Shown here in pieces: positions 8,319 through 17,726 of a stretch of 64,000 nt of DNA. Source of the stretch: Acidimicrobiaceae bacterium. Lineage in GTDB: Bacteria; Actinomycetota; Acidimicrobiia; Acidimicrobiales; RAAP-2. The translations under genes were made by a program, and so were the position numbers. Within the stretch, counting starts at the first letter, position 1. Each line of letters starts with the position of its first letter. The DNA is taken from positions 1 to 64,000 of the forward strand of contig PMOI01000009.1 in NCBI GenBank assembly GCA_003162475.1, given 5' to 3'. Below the pieces are notes generated by a model that worked only from the letters and a program-made list of their open reading frames with translations, was not told the origin of the DNA and did no database searches.

Positions 8319-9808
8319 GGTTGGAGTTCACGGGCACTCGCGGCCACCAGGTTCGAGAGCGCCTTCCTAGGACTCTGGACAAGCAGTGCACTGACGATCG
8401 CACCCGCCACCAATATTGCGGCCCCAACGGCGAACGCCACTGTAAACCCGTGCACTGCAGCCTCTTCCGTGAGACTCGTTCCGTGAGAGGCGATATAACT
8501 TGCTGTCGCGGTGGCGGCGATCGTGTTGAGTAGCGCCGCTCCGAGGGACGCACCGACTTGTTGCGAAGCATTGAGCAACGAACTCGCCACACCGGAATCT
8601 TCCGGTCTCACTTTGGTCAGTGCGGTACTGCTCAGTGCGGGAAAAGCCAGACCCATGCCGATGCTCATGACTATCAGTTGAGGGAGCAGGTGAGTCCAAT
8701 ACGAGGTGTGCACACCGATCTGGGTCAACCACAGCATGCCCCCGCCGGCAATGAGTAGGCCCGAAGATATGACAATGCGGGGGCCGACTTTTGGCACGAG
8801 TGGAGTCGCCATCCCGGCCGCGACGATCACTCCGAGCGCGAATGGAAGAAAGGCCACGCCCGCTTTGGCTGCCGAGTAATGAAGGATTTGCTGCATGTAA
8901 TAGCTCACGAACAGGAACATGGCGAACATTCCCACGACGATGAGCAATGTCGCTAGGTAGGCGCCGCCACGATTCCGTTCTAGGACGACGCGCAATGGCA
9001 AGAGTGGATAAGCCGAGCGGGCCTCCACCACGACAAAGGCAACTAATAGGATCACACCCCCAAGGACGAGGCCCAGCGTCGTTGCCGACGACCAGCCGTC
9101 CGCGACGGCCTTCGTGAAGCCGTAAACGAGACTCACAATTCCCGCCGTTGAAAGCACTGCGCCAGGGATGTCGTATCCGGTCTTTCCGATGGCCCGTGTT
9201 TCTCGGACAACGCGTGATGCGGCCACCGCCGTGAGCAGAGCAATGGGTACGTTGATCAGAAAGCACCATCGCCACGACGCGTACTCAGTGAGGAGCCCTC
9301 CTGCTAGTACCCCGATTGCCGCTCCGGCGCCCCCCACGGCTCCGTAGGCACCGAAGGCCTTGGCGCGTTCTCCGGGGTTGTCCTGGAAAGTATTCGTCAA
9401 TAGAGATAACGCCGCGGGAGCCATCAGCGCTGCGAAAGCGCCCTGCAGGGCTCGAGACCCAAAGAGCATGGCCTGGTCCACAGCTAAGCCGCCCAGCGCT
9501 GACGCGGCCGCGAAGCCGATCAATCCAACGATGAAAATCCTTCGCCGGCCCGCGAAGTCGGCAATTCGACCGCCAAGAAGCAACAGCCCGCCGAAAGCCA
9601 ACGAGTAAGCCGTGATGACCCACTGTCGGTTCGCGACCGAAAAGTGCAGCGATCGCTGCGCCGATGGCAGCGCTATGGTCACGATCGAAGCATCTAGCAC
9701 CACCATCAATTGAGCAATGACGACGATTAGGAGGATGGACCATCGTTTCGGGTCGGGACCGGCCCCAACTGAAATACCCGGCATTGAATCGATTGGATTG
9801 TCTGTCAT
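8315..9808 (-). CDS. MFS transporter, DHA2 family (14-TM drug exporter type)
   Basis: This 497-residue proton-driven exporter is of the EmrB/QacA type. It has fourteen hydrophobic stretches, motif D1-like MVVLDASIVTIALPSAQ in the first helix (about residues 35-52), motif A GGRIADFAGRRRIF near 78-91, and the characteristic DSGVASSLLNASQQVGASLG segment in the C-terminal half. It sits in an operon with a carboxylesterase, an FMN reductase, an MBL hydrolase and a nitroreductase. Its likely role is export of a toxic substrate or reaction product. It overlaps both neighbours by 4 bp. Confidence 0.92.
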   Translation of the reverse strand: MTDNPIDSMPGISVGAGPDPKRWSILLIVVIAQLMVVLDASIVTIALPSAQRSLHFSVANRQWVITAYSLAFGGLLLLGGRIADFAGRRRIFIVGLIGFAAASALGGLAVDQAMLFGSRALQGAFAALMAPAALSLLTNTFQDNPGERAKAFGAYGAVGGAGAAIGVLAGGLLTEYASWRWCFLINVPIALLTAVAASRVVRETRAIGKTGYDIPGAVLSTAGIVSLVYGFTKAVADGWSSATTLGLVLGGVILLVAFVVVEARSAYPLLPLRVVLERNRGGAYLATLLIVVGMFAMFLFVSYYMQQILHYSAAKAGVAFLPFALGVIVAAGMATPLVPKVGPRIVISSGLLIAGGGMLWLTQIGVHTSYWTHLLPQLIVMSIGMGLAFPALSSTALTKVRPEDSGVASSLLNASQQVGASLGAALLNTIAATATASYIASHGTSLTEEAAVHGFTVAFAVGAAILVAGAIVSALLVQSPRKALSNLVAASARELQP

Positions 9809-10719
9809 CTCGTACCTCCTGACCCACTCTTAGAGAAATGGGCCGTAAGAAACTCCGCTGCTCGATTGAGCGCTGCGTCACCCTCGTCCAGAAAGGCCGC
9901 ATACCCCTGGAACACGTGCGGCACTCCAGGCGTAACTTCGAGGACGACGGCCACGTCATCTTCTGCCGCCCGTTCCGCAAGTCGAACTGCGTCACTTAGA
10001 AGCAGCTCATGCGAGCCAACTTGAATCAGCAAGGGTGGCAATCCACTCAAGTCACCAAATATCGGGCTGATGAGTGGGTTCGAAGGATCGGCCCCGGCCA
10101 CGTAGTCACTCACTCGCATATGAAGGACTTGTTCAGTGAAGAGCGGATCGACGTCGCGTTTGCCGATAATGGAGTCGCCTGAAAGTGTCAGATCGGCGTA
10201 CGGCGACATCAAAAACCCTGATGAAGGCATCGGCACTGCTGCACTTCGAAGAGAGAGCATGAGTGCGATTGCAAGGCCCGCACCGGCTGACTCGCCAGCT
10301 ACGGCGATGTTGCCGGGCTCAACCCCTGTGGCAAGCAATCCCTCGTAAGCCGTCCGTGCATCTTCGACGGCAGCCGGATAAGGATTTTCGGGCGCAAGAC
10401 GGTATTCAACGCTCACAACCTTGGCATTTGATCGCCGAGCCAGATCGCTGGCCAGAGGAACCGTGGCGTCGGCGGATCCGATCACGTACACGCCGCCATG
10501 AAAGTAGAGGATCACATTCGAAGAGTCCATGCCGTCAATTGAGACTTCGACCGCCTCAACTGTTCCGAGGTCAAGACGAGTCTTTCGGACATCGTCCGCA
10601 ACGGGAATATGACTCATGACTTCGTTGAAGCCGGCCCGCAACGCTGTGAGGTCACCGCTGAGATCAAAGGGTGCTTGACGAAGCGTGGCGTCGAGGTTCG
10701 CTCTTTGTTGTTCGCTCAT
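9805..10719 (-). CDS. Alpha/beta hydrolase, HSL-type carboxylesterase
   Basis: This 304-residue enzyme is of the hormone-sensitive-lipase family, with the oxyanion-hole motif HGGVY at residues 74-78, the nucleophile elbow GESAG at 142-146 (Ser144) and the catalytic His in GVPHVF near 276. It probably hydrolyses short acyl esters in the cytoplasm. It ends with an ATGA overlap into the MFS exporter and starts 3 bp after the FMN reductase, so it is co-transcribed with them. The natural substrate is unknown. Confidence 0.92.
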   Translation of the reverse strand: MSEQQRANLDATLRQAPFDLSGDLTALRAGFNEVMSHIPVADDVRKTRLDLGTVEAVEVSIDGMDSSNVILYFHGGVYVIGSADATVPLASDLARRSNAKVVSVEYRLAPENPYPAAVEDARTAYEGLLATGVEPGNIAVAGESAGAGLAIALMLSLRSAAVPMPSSGFLMSPYADLTLSGDSIIGKRDVDPLFTEQVLHMRVSDYVAGADPSNPLISPIFGDLSGLPPLLIQVGSHELLLSDAVRLAERAAEDDVAVVLEVTPGVPHVFQGYAAFLDEGDAALNRAAEFLTAHFSKSGSGGTR

Positions 10720-10722
10720 TCC

Positions 10723-11310
10723 TTATCGCCAACCATCGCTTGACGCGTCTTCCACTTTTCGTAGTGGTGCGAGGGCCTCGCTCCACGCGATGACCTCACC
10801 GAGCAGCGTGTCGAGCGCTTGGCCCTGATGCGCACCAGGTGCAAAGTCCGTGAAATTCTCAAAGTCGGTGATCAATGACAGGGTCACATTGGTGCGCACT
10901 CCGGCCATCTTCAACTCGCCGGCGATCAGCCGAAGGTGCTCAGCAGCTCTCGATCCGCCAATAACGCCGTACGACACCACGCCCATCGCCTTGTTGTTCC
11001 ATTCGGCGAAGAGATAATCAATTGCGTTCTTCAGCACGCCAGACGTCGAGTGGTTGTATTCAGGCGTCACGAACACGAAGCCATCGAATCCGGAGATTGT
11101 GGCCGCCCAGTCCTTGGTGTGCTGGTTCTGATACTGGCCCATGGCCGGTGGCATGGGCTCGTCCAAGTGTGGCAGCGGGTAGTTCGCTAAATCGATGAGC
11201 TCGAAGTCCGCGTCAGTCCGTTTCCGGGCAATCTCATACGCCCACTTCGCTACTCCTTCGCCACGCCGCCCAGGTCTAGTGCTTCCGAGAATGATTGCAA
11301 TGCTGGTCAT
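10723..11310 (-). CDS. NAD(P)H-dependent FMN reductase (flavodoxin fold)
   Basis: This 195-residue flavoprotein has the phosphate-binding loop GSTRPGRRG near residues 9-17 and the TPEYNHSTSGVLKNAIDYL segment near 84-102 that contacts the isoalloxazine ring. It reduces FMN, quinones, azo compounds or similar with NAD(P)H. The length matches the family. It lies between the MBL hydrolase (16 bp gap) and the esterase in the same operon and may provide reducing power or quinone-type detoxification. Confidence 0.92.
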   Translation of the reverse strand: MTSIAIILGSTRPGRRGEGVAKWAYEIARKRTDADFELIDLANYPLPHLDEPMPPAMGQYQNQHTKDWAATISGFDGFVFVTPEYNHSTSGVLKNAIDYLFAEWNNKAMGVVSYGVIGGSRAAEHLRLIAGELKMAGVRTNVTLSLITDFENFTDFAPGAHQGQALDTLLGEVIAWSEALAPLRKVEDASSDGWR

Positions 11311-11326
11311 GGTTTTTCCTTACCTG

Positions 11327-12304
11327 TTAGGGGTGAACCTGGATGCCGAGACCGAGATCCAGACGTAGTGATTCGAGAATCCACACGGCGGTACTCACGA
11401 CAAACGAGTCAATATCGGCCGCCGCGATTCGACCCGCGTACTTCGCGGCGAGCGGCGCACAGGCTCTGCGTGCCACTTCATCCAAATGCTCGGAGACAGA
11501 CGCCCACATATTTGGCCAGTACTTCTGGTAATACTCCGTGGGGTCAAACGTGGTGAAGACCTCCCTCAGATTGTCGACGATCTCTCCAACGAACTGCTGG
11601 TGGAGGACGACGTCGTCGCGAGAGCCGAGCCTTCCCATGTGACCACTGATGAGGTGCGACCATTCGTACCCGAGGGCGATTTCGGGAGCGGCGATATACC
11701 CAGGTACATCGACGGCGAGATTGAGGGAGTAGATCGGCACCCAGCCAACGTTGATCACGTCGACGAGCATCAGCGTGTCGTGATTGGGAAAGTAGATGTA
11801 ACTGTTGTCTGGCGAGTGGTTTGAGCCGTGCCAGCCGAGTTCGATCCGCTCTCCGCCAATTTCCAAAGTCCGGCTGTCTTGGTACGTCTCTTCCGGTGCC
11901 GGCCTGTTCGGGTCGTTGTCGCGCAGCAGCAATTTTCGAGTCTCTTCATGGCCGATGCGAACCACATTCGTGCCGAACAGAGAGGACGCGCTGGCGTGGT
12001 CGGCGTGATGATGCGAGTGGATGAGGTACGTCACCTTGTTGCTTACTCCATTGGCGGACGCGATTTCGTCGATGGCGCGCTGGATGTTGTGACCGATCGT
12101 CGCTGGAGCGTCGAAAAGAATGACACCGTCCGGCGTGGTCAGAAACCCGCACTGGTAGACGCCGTCGGTCACCCAGTAGAGGTTCCGCTCAATTCGGCCT
12201 ACGAAGTAACCCTGCTGGTTCACTGCAGGCCCGAGCGACGACTCGGGTACCGGCGCATAGTCTCGCTGCGAAACAGTACTCGCGGTCTTTGTATCAATAG
12301 ACAT
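11327..12304 (-). CDS. MBL-fold metallohydrolase
   Basis: This 325-residue protein has the metallo-beta-lactamase signature HSHHHADH (residues 96-103; ligands H98, H100, D102, H103) and later metal ligands in GSNHSPDN and SGHMGR. It is probably a di-zinc hydrolase. There is no convincing signal peptide, so it should act in the cytoplasm. The start at 12304 is chosen because AGGAGAG lies just upstream; an ATG 36 bp earlier lacks such a site. It is the first gene of a five-gene operon, with the shared LAL-cluster motif 77 bp upstream. The substrate is not deducible. Confidence 0.88.
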   Translation of the reverse strand: MSIDTKTASTVSQRDYAPVPESSLGPAVNQQGYFVGRIERNLYWVTDGVYQCGFLTTPDGVILFDAPATIGHNIQRAIDEIASANGVSNKVTYLIHSHHHADHASASSLFGTNVVRIGHEETRKLLLRDNDPNRPAPEETYQDSRTLEIGGERIELGWHGSNHSPDNSYIYFPNHDTLMLVDVINVGWVPIYSLNLAVDVPGYIAAPEIALGYEWSHLISGHMGRLGSRDDVVLHQQFVGEIVDNLREVFTTFDPTEYYQKYWPNMWASVSEHLDEVARRACAPLAAKYAGRIAAADIDSFVVSTAVWILESLRLDLGLGIQVHP

Positions 12305-12380
12305 TGTTCTCTCCTTGGCTGCACTATGGGATTTCTGCATGAAGCGTGAGGCCGACGCTAGGTTTCCAATATCGGCGTCT

Positions 12381-12400
12381 CATCTAGGAAAGCCATAGTT
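12381..12400 (-). promoter_or_regulatory. Shared LAL-cluster motif, copy 1
   Basis: In the gene direction this reads AACTATGGCTTTCCTAGATG, 77 bp upstream of the MBL hydrolase start. Near-identical copies lie at 14644-14662 and 17727-17746, each oriented toward its gene. The core CTATGG-N4-CCTAG is an imperfect dyad. The rest of the interval 12305-12569 shows nothing else recognisable. Confidence 0.65.
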
Positions 12401-12569
12401 GTGAAGTGCATTGCCGCTACTAAGGCCTGGTCCTTGCCGCCAAAGCTCGCGACGAATTCGTCGAAGTGACGGGATCCAGCGAGTTCTGGGCAGTAACTTC
12501 CTGGCCACTCTCGCCGACGCCGCGAGCGACGAGCGTTACCACTTCGCCCGAAGTACTAAAGGGCAATTC

Positions 12570-12917
12570 CTACGATGATCGTTCGACGAACTCAAAATGG
12601 GTCCCGTCTGGATCGCGCGCGAGAAGACTTCCCGGCGCACCAAGCGTTCCATCGATGATCCACCCCGTGCGCTCCAAACGCTGACGGGTCAGATCTAACG
12701 AATCAACCATCAGTGAAGCCCTCAACTCGCGAACAGGCGTAAGCGTCTCTTCATTCCCGCTCAGAATGGAAATCCCCGGCAATACTGTCACTGTCATCGA
12801 CCCGCCCGGCAATTCAAATTGAGTGACAATGTCGGCCTCGAGAAGTTCCCTATATCGCGCGACTGCCGCGTCGTGGTTGGTACTTGGCACCACAACGGCG
12901 ATGCTCAGCACGCTCAC
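12570..12917 (-). CDS. VOC-superfamily protein (glyoxalase/bleomycin-resistance fold)
   Basis: This 115-residue protein has the paired beta-alpha-beta pattern of vicinal oxygen chelate proteins. It starts SVLSIAVVVPSTNHDAAVARYRELL and ends with the typical DPDGTHFEFVE strand. Half-size VOC proteins usually dimerise and are metal enzymes or binding proteins; metal ligands cannot be assigned safely. The GTG at 12917 overlaps the TGA of the upstream gene by 4 bp, which decides the start; a longer reading from 13073 would overlap that gene for 160 bp. It is third in an operon with a SnoaL-like and a ligand-binding protein. Confidence 0.85.
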   Translation of the reverse strand: MSVLSIAVVVPSTNHDAAVARYRELLEADIVTQFELPGGSMTVTVLPGISILSGNEETLTPVRELRASLMVDSLDLTRQRLERTGWIIDGTLGAPGSLLARDPDGTHFEFVERSS

Positions 12918-14101
12918 GGGTTGCCCCCTGTGGCGACGTAGGGATATGCCATGGTGCCGCTCGCATACGCCGCGGGGTACAGCACCGCTTGAGCATCTGG
13001 GTTCCTGAACTCCGACACGTCGTTCGAACTGATGTTCTGAAACTGCACCGTGAGCACTCGAGGTTGGGCCCATTCGCCCGAGTCCGAGAATCTGACGTCC
13101 CCCACGACCGTCTGAAACCTCGCCGCGTGTGCGTACTCAGCCAGTTCGGCGTCGACGATGCCGCCGGTTTCCCTGACGGCCTGCTCCACCACTTGGAGCT
13201 GGGCGTACGCCATCGGGGCCACGTAGTAGCCGAGCCCGTCAGCGGGGGTTCCCGAAGCTCGCTCCTGATATCTCAAGATCAGTTGCTCGACGCCAGGGAA
13301 AGCCATCTTCGCCGTCGGCAGCCAGTACTCGTAGTTGACCAGTCCGTTCAAGAGCGGTCCGAGTTGCTCTTGTACCGAAGTGCTCTGCGGGCCGATCATG
13401 GCACCGCCAACCACCTTGGGCGCAATTCCGGATTCGCGGATCGCGCGCACGAGACCGAGGGAGTCGTTCAGGTACGAGCAGAGAAAGAGAACGTCGGGAT
13501 CACGTGGCTCCAGAGCTTGCAAAACGGGGACGAAGTCGGTCGTCGCCAAGCTGTACTTGGTTTCCGATACAACTTCGAAGCCGAAGTGCGCCGCGTTGAT
13601 CCTCGCTCCGGCAATTGGGTTCTTCGTGAAGTCGGCGTCCGCGGCCAGAATTGCCACAGTCTTTGGTCTGGGTGACTGTCGTGCAGCCGTGTAAAAGAAA
13701 CCCTCGGTCAAAGCGACGTTCGGGTCAGAGCCCGTGGGAATCATCGCGAAGTAACGGTCGTAGCGGAGCTCATTGTTCACTCCTAGTCCCATTAGCCCGA
13801 CGAAGAATCTCTCGTTCTTGATTACCAATGGCATGGCGGGACTAATCGAATTGTTCCCGTACCCACCGAGTAGCAGATCGACCTGCTGCTCTAAGAGCAA
13901 CGATTCGTAGATCCCCGCCACCGAGGCGGCGTTCGACTGGTCATCAACGCAAACCAGTGCGACTTCACGACCGAGCAGACCGCCGCGCGCGTTCACATCC
14001 TCCTGCCAAATCTGGTGCGTGAGTCGGGCCGTTTGCCCGTTCGCGCCAAGGGGGCCGGTCAAGGAGAGGCAGTAGCCAATTTTGATAGGTTCGCTCGTCA
14101 T
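12914..14101 (-). CDS. Periplasmic-binding-fold protein, LivJ/AmiC type, without signal peptide
   Basis: This 395-residue protein has the type I periplasmic-binding fold seen in branched-chain amino acid and amide/urea binding proteins. It starts EPIKIGYCLSLTGPLGANG and continues with INAAHFGFEVVSETKY, the hinge-strand pattern. It has no signal peptide or lipobox at its most likely ATG (14101, 1 bp beyond the upstream stop), and no permease or ATPase genes are nearby. A cytoplasmic ligand sensor like AmiC is therefore as plausible as a transporter component. It sits between the SnoaL-like gene and the VOC gene. Confidence 0.85.
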   Translation of the reverse strand: MTSEPIKIGYCLSLTGPLGANGQTARLTHQIWQEDVNARGGLLGREVALVCVDDQSNAASVAGIYESLLLEQQVDLLLGGYGNNSISPAMPLVIKNERFFVGLMGLGVNNELRYDRYFAMIPTGSDPNVALTEGFFYTAARQSPRPKTVAILAADADFTKNPIAGARINAAHFGFEVVSETKYSLATTDFVPVLQALEPRDPDVLFLCSYLNDSLGLVRAIRESGIAPKVVGGAMIGPQSTSVQEQLGPLLNGLVNYEYWLPTAKMAFPGVEQLILRYQERASGTPADGLGYYVAPMAYAQLQVVEQAVRETGGIVDAELAEYAHAARFQTVVGDVRFSDSGEWAQPRVLTVQFQNISSNDVSEFRNPDAQAVLYPAAYASGTMAYPYVATGGNP

Positions 14102-14102
14102 G

Positions 14103-14549
14103 TCAGTGCTGGAAAATCGCGTCCAGGTTGCCGAGGACACCGAGTTGGGTGAGCACCACCGTCCCTGACGGATAGCAGTCGAAGCGCTTGATCTTTCCGT
14201 TCGTCAGTTCAAAGACATCGCAACAGGGCGCGTTCATGCGCTTGCCGGTCGGGGGGATTATTCCCCGGGGAAGTTCGAGCGGACCGAGGTGAGTGCCCTG
14301 AAGGGCGAGCTGCACGACGACGATGTCACCGGTCGCGTAGAACTGGTAGAGCTCTCGGTGCATGTCGGGAAACGCCGCGCCGTAGATCTCGACGGTTCTG
14401 CCCAACTCGTTCGGGCCTACGTACGTAACTTCGATTGACTCGTCGGTGAACGTTCCGTCATCAGTGAAACAGCCAACAAAGCCGGAGACGTCCTTTTCTT
14501 CGGCTGTCTGGTACGCCCTTCGGACTATCTGCTCATTACTCTGTGACAT
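14103..14549 (-). CDS. SnoaL-like / NTF2-fold protein
   Basis: This 148-residue protein has the NTF2-like cone fold pattern: an N-terminal helix (NEQIVRRAYQTAEEKDVSGF), CFTDDGTFTDES, a central FPDMHRELYQFYATGDIVVVQ and a C-terminal FELTNGKIKRFDCY. SnoaL relatives are ester cyclases of polyketide pathways or hydrolases and isomerases of small molecules; the precise role is unknown. It is first in a three-gene operon, with the shared motif 95 bp upstream. Confidence 0.85.
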   Translation of the reverse strand: MSQSNEQIVRRAYQTAEEKDVSGFVGCFTDDGTFTDESIEVTYVGPNELGRTVEIYGAAFPDMHRELYQFYATGDIVVVQLALQGTHLGPLELPRGIIPPTGKRMNAPCCDVFELTNGKIKRFDCYPSGTVVLTQLGVLGNLDAIFQH

Positions 14550-14890
14550 CTTGGGTCTCCTCTCCTACGAGATTGCGCGCAAGTCGACGCCCAACCACGT
14601 CGAGCCGCGCCTTTTGATTGTCTGTCGACGTGGTCTTACCTGGCATCTAGGAAACCCGTAGTCTCACCCGAAGGTTCGATGATTCACATCCACTCGAATG
14701 CGGTTCATGACCGTACGTTTTGATCGTGTCGATGCAGCTCTGCGTGGAAGTGCGAACGAGTCGACATCGCGGGAATCGAAGCGAGGTCAGGCGATTGTAG
14801 GACGCACGTCGACGCTGATGCGGTTACACCACACGACAGCGACAGCGGCGGCGACCCGACGTGAAGTCATCCGCAGTTCGCGCGAAGCGT
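14550..14890. other. Intergenic region with promoter of the SnoaL operon
   Basis: These 341 bp separate the SnoaL-like gene from the 3' end of the LAL regulator; both are on the minus strand. Apart from the shared motif at 14644-14662 and a purine-rich AGGAGAGGAGAC ribosome binding site just before the SnoaL start, no gene or structured RNA is recognisable. Confidence 0.6.
14644..14662 (-). promoter_or_regulatory. Shared LAL-cluster motif, copy 2
   Basis: In the gene direction this reads ACTACGGGTTTCCTAGATG, 95 bp upstream of the SnoaL-like gene start. It matches copies 1 and 3 in all but one or two positions. Confidence 0.65.
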
Positions 14891-17662
14891 TCAGACCCCG
14901 CTCTCGGGCGGTGCGAATGTTCCGGCCGATTGGAGCACGCGTTGAGTGAGTTGTGCCCGCGAACGCACCCCAAGCTTGCGGAAGATTTTGTGAAGGTGAT
15001 ACTCAACAGTGCTGGCACTGATGAAGAGTTTCGACGCTATCTCTCGGTTCGTTGAACCCTGTGCCACCATCCGAGAAATCTGTGACTCTTGGGGAGTGAG
15101 ATCGAATCTTGTCGCCGGTGAGCGTTCCCGAGCGTGCTCCCCTGTTGCGAGCCGTTCAACTCGGGCCCGCTCAGCGAAAGCTCGAGCGCCGAAATCGCTG
15201 AACATTGTTTCGGCCTCACGCAACTGCTCTCGCGCTTCTTTAGTTCGACGATCACGTCGAAGCCATTCACCGTAGACGAGTCGGGCCCGGGCGAGATCCC
15301 AACGCATGGGCGTATTCACAACTCGATCGATCGCTTCGTGATAAAGCGTGTCGGCTGCGCGACCGTCGCTGAGGAGCGCGCGACACCGCGCTTCGACGGA
15401 GCGGGCCCACTCAGTGCCACTTGCCACCGTACCTTCGGCCAGACGAGATAAAGCCGGCTCCGCGATAATGTTGTTACCGGTGCGGCTCGCTGCTTCAATG
15501 AGTTCCACGGCCGCCCATGGCGCGAACCACAGCTCGTTCGGATTTTCGAGAGCTTGTGTGGCGGATACGTATGCCCGGTCGTACTGGGCGAGACCGTTGT
15601 AGAGCACCGCCGTAGCCCACTGCGCGAGCGAAAATCCCACGCCCTCACCTCGCTCGACTAAGTCTTGGTGCGTTTCGCTGGAGAGTGACAAGACCTTGGG
15701 CTCATCACCGCGAAAGGCCGCTACCGTCAACGATGCGTACGGTACCGTTTGTGTGTCAATGACGTCGGCGACCGATTGAACTTCCTCCATGAGGGAGGCC
15801 GCCGCTTCAATCTCCCCTGCGAAGAGTTTCAAGCCCGCTCGGGTACTCAGCGTCAACGGCAACACATTGAGCGCACCCACATCGCGGGCCACTTCAACCT
15901 GACGGGCAGTGAGAAGATCCCAGTTTTCGTAATCCCAGATGTGTCCCGCAGCGCGCCCGGCCAACCACGACCAGCGAAGCTGCTCTTCACTAGTCAGTTC
16001 GTCGCTTCGAAATGCTTCTACTGCACGTCGCACGGCGGGCGTGCCAGCGACAGGTCCTTCGGTAACGAGAAGAGCCAATCCGTCAAGCAGAAGATCGGAA
16101 GCCCTTGAAGGACCTGCGGGTTTTGGAGAGGTGCGAGCGGCACGTGCGACGTCATCGGCGCTTGCACCGCGGGAGAATCGGCCGGCGAAAAGTGCAGCGG
16201 CCAGCGCAGTCAAGTATGTCTCTCGTGCACCACTTGGGTCGAGAGGCTCGAGGCGATAAGCCGCCTGCAACAAGAGGGGCGGCGCCTCGTTGCCGCGGTG
16301 CGAAGCAAATAAAATTTGCGCACGTAGAACATCTAGTCGAGCGCGCTGGTAATCGTCCAAGGGTCCCCGCTGAGCAATGTTCGCGAGCCCGAGGGCAGCG
16401 TCTAAGTCACCGGCTACACGCTTGGCATCGGCGGCACGCAATGCACGTTCCGCTTTGAGCTTCATATTCGGGGTCAATTCGGTGGAGCGCTCCATGAACG
16501 CCGCTGCCGCAGCGAAGCCGCCACGGGATTGGGCCCGCTCTGCAGAGACCTCCAACTCTTGAGCAATGTCCTCATCGGGGCGCGCCGTTGACTGAGCTCG
16601 GTGCCATGCCCGGCGATCAGGATCGACAATGGGATCAGTGGCGTCCGCTAGCGCATGATGCGCCTGTCGCCGATCCAGTGCAGACGCCGCACTGTAGACC
16701 GCTGATCTGACCAGCGGGTGACGGAACACGATCCCCGCGCTGAGATCCAGCAACCGTTCAGCTTTTGGCGGATCCGCGGCCGACTCTGGTATGCCCAAGA
16801 GTTCAGCTGCTCGCCAAATAAGTGTTGACTCGCCCGTGGGTTCGGCGGCGGCGACCAGCAGGAGCTGTCGGGACGGCGGCGGGAGTCGACGAAGCCGACG
16901 CCGAAAGCTCTCCTCGATTCGTCCACGGAGTGGGACCGAAACCGGCAAGCCAAATCCGCCGCCCATCTGAGCGGGCGAGAGACTGCGCGGCAATTCAAGC
17001 AGTGCGAGCGGGTTGCCATGCGCCTCGACGACTAAGCGCTCGAGGACCTGTTCGTCCATCCTGTGCATCAGCGCCGAGTTAACCAGTTCACGTGCATGAT
17101 CATCGCGCAATCCCCCCAGGAGCATCGTGGGCATCCCGTGCAACTCCTTCGTAAGAAAACGCGCTCCAAAGAAGAAGGACGCTGAAATGCTGGACGCACG
17201 ACGAGCAGCAAACGTTATAGCTTGGGCCGACGCTTGGTCGATCCATTGGGCGTCGTCGAAGACGCAGACGAGTGTCCGCTCTGCCGCTAACTGGCCTAGC
17301 AAATTCACCAAAGCGACGCCCACGATCAGTCGGTCCGGTGGGTCGCCGGACGTTAGGCCAAAGGCCACGGTCAACGCGCGGCTCTGAGGTTCGGGAAGAC
17401 CTGACAATCTCTCGAGTACGGAACTGCAGAGTCGCTGTAAGGAGGCGAAGGGCAACTCCATTTCTCCCTCGTTGCCGCTGCTACAAAGGACTCGAAAGTC
17501 ACCCGCGGACGCGACTACGTCATCGATCAGTGCTGTCTTACCAATGCCCGCTTCGCCGAGAACGATGACCGCCTCGCCATGGCCTCGTAGCGCTTGACTG
17601 AGCACACGCCCAAGTGCGTCGCTTTCATTACTACGACCGATGAGCATCTCAGCGCCATCCAT
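14891..17662 (-). CDS. LAL-type LuxR transcriptional regulator (MalT-like, AAA ATPase)
   Basis: This 923-residue regulator has an N-terminal AAA/STAND ATPase with Walker A GEAGIGKTALI near residues 37-47 and Walker B CVFDDAQWID near 133-142. A long helical repeat region (TPR-like, about 350-840) follows, then a C-terminal LuxR helix-turn-helix (LTPQESQISRMVAQGSTNREIASKL and the recognition part STVEYHLHKIF, about 850-910). Large LAL proteins are ligand-dependent activators. Its genes on both sides carry a shared motif, which makes it the likely regulator of the cluster. It is divergent from the isochorismatase-like gene, with copy 3 of the motif in between. Confidence 0.93.
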   Translation of the reverse strand: MDGAEMLIGRSNESDALGRVLSQALRGHGEAVIVLGEAGIGKTALIDDVVASAGDFRVLCSSGNEGEMELPFASLQRLCSSVLERLSGLPEPQSRALTVAFGLTSGDPPDRLIVGVALVNLLGQLAAERTLVCVFDDAQWIDQASAQAITFAARRASSISASFFFGARFLTKELHGMPTMLLGGLRDDHARELVNSALMHRMDEQVLERLVVEAHGNPLALLELPRSLSPAQMGGGFGLPVSVPLRGRIEESFRRRLRRLPPPSRQLLLVAAAEPTGESTLIWRAAELLGIPESAADPPKAERLLDLSAGIVFRHPLVRSAVYSAASALDRRQAHHALADATDPIVDPDRRAWHRAQSTARPDEDIAQELEVSAERAQSRGGFAAAAAFMERSTELTPNMKLKAERALRAADAKRVAGDLDAALGLANIAQRGPLDDYQRARLDVLRAQILFASHRGNEAPPLLLQAAYRLEPLDPSGARETYLTALAAALFAGRFSRGASADDVARAARTSPKPAGPSRASDLLLDGLALLVTEGPVAGTPAVRRAVEAFRSDELTSEEQLRWSWLAGRAAGHIWDYENWDLLTARQVEVARDVGALNVLPLTLSTRAGLKLFAGEIEAAASLMEEVQSVADVIDTQTVPYASLTVAAFRGDEPKVLSLSSETHQDLVERGEGVGFSLAQWATAVLYNGLAQYDRAYVSATQALENPNELWFAPWAAVELIEAASRTGNNIIAEPALSRLAEGTVASGTEWARSVEARCRALLSDGRAADTLYHEAIDRVVNTPMRWDLARARLVYGEWLRRDRRTKEAREQLREAETMFSDFGARAFAERARVERLATGEHARERSPATRFDLTPQESQISRMVAQGSTNREIASKLFISASTVEYHLHKIFRKLGVRSRAQLTQRVLQSAGTFAPPESGV

Positions 17663-17726
17663 TGAATATGGTCCTCGGTGACCACCGCCCTTGGTCCATG
17701 ACTCGAACGAATTCGAACGTGATTGG

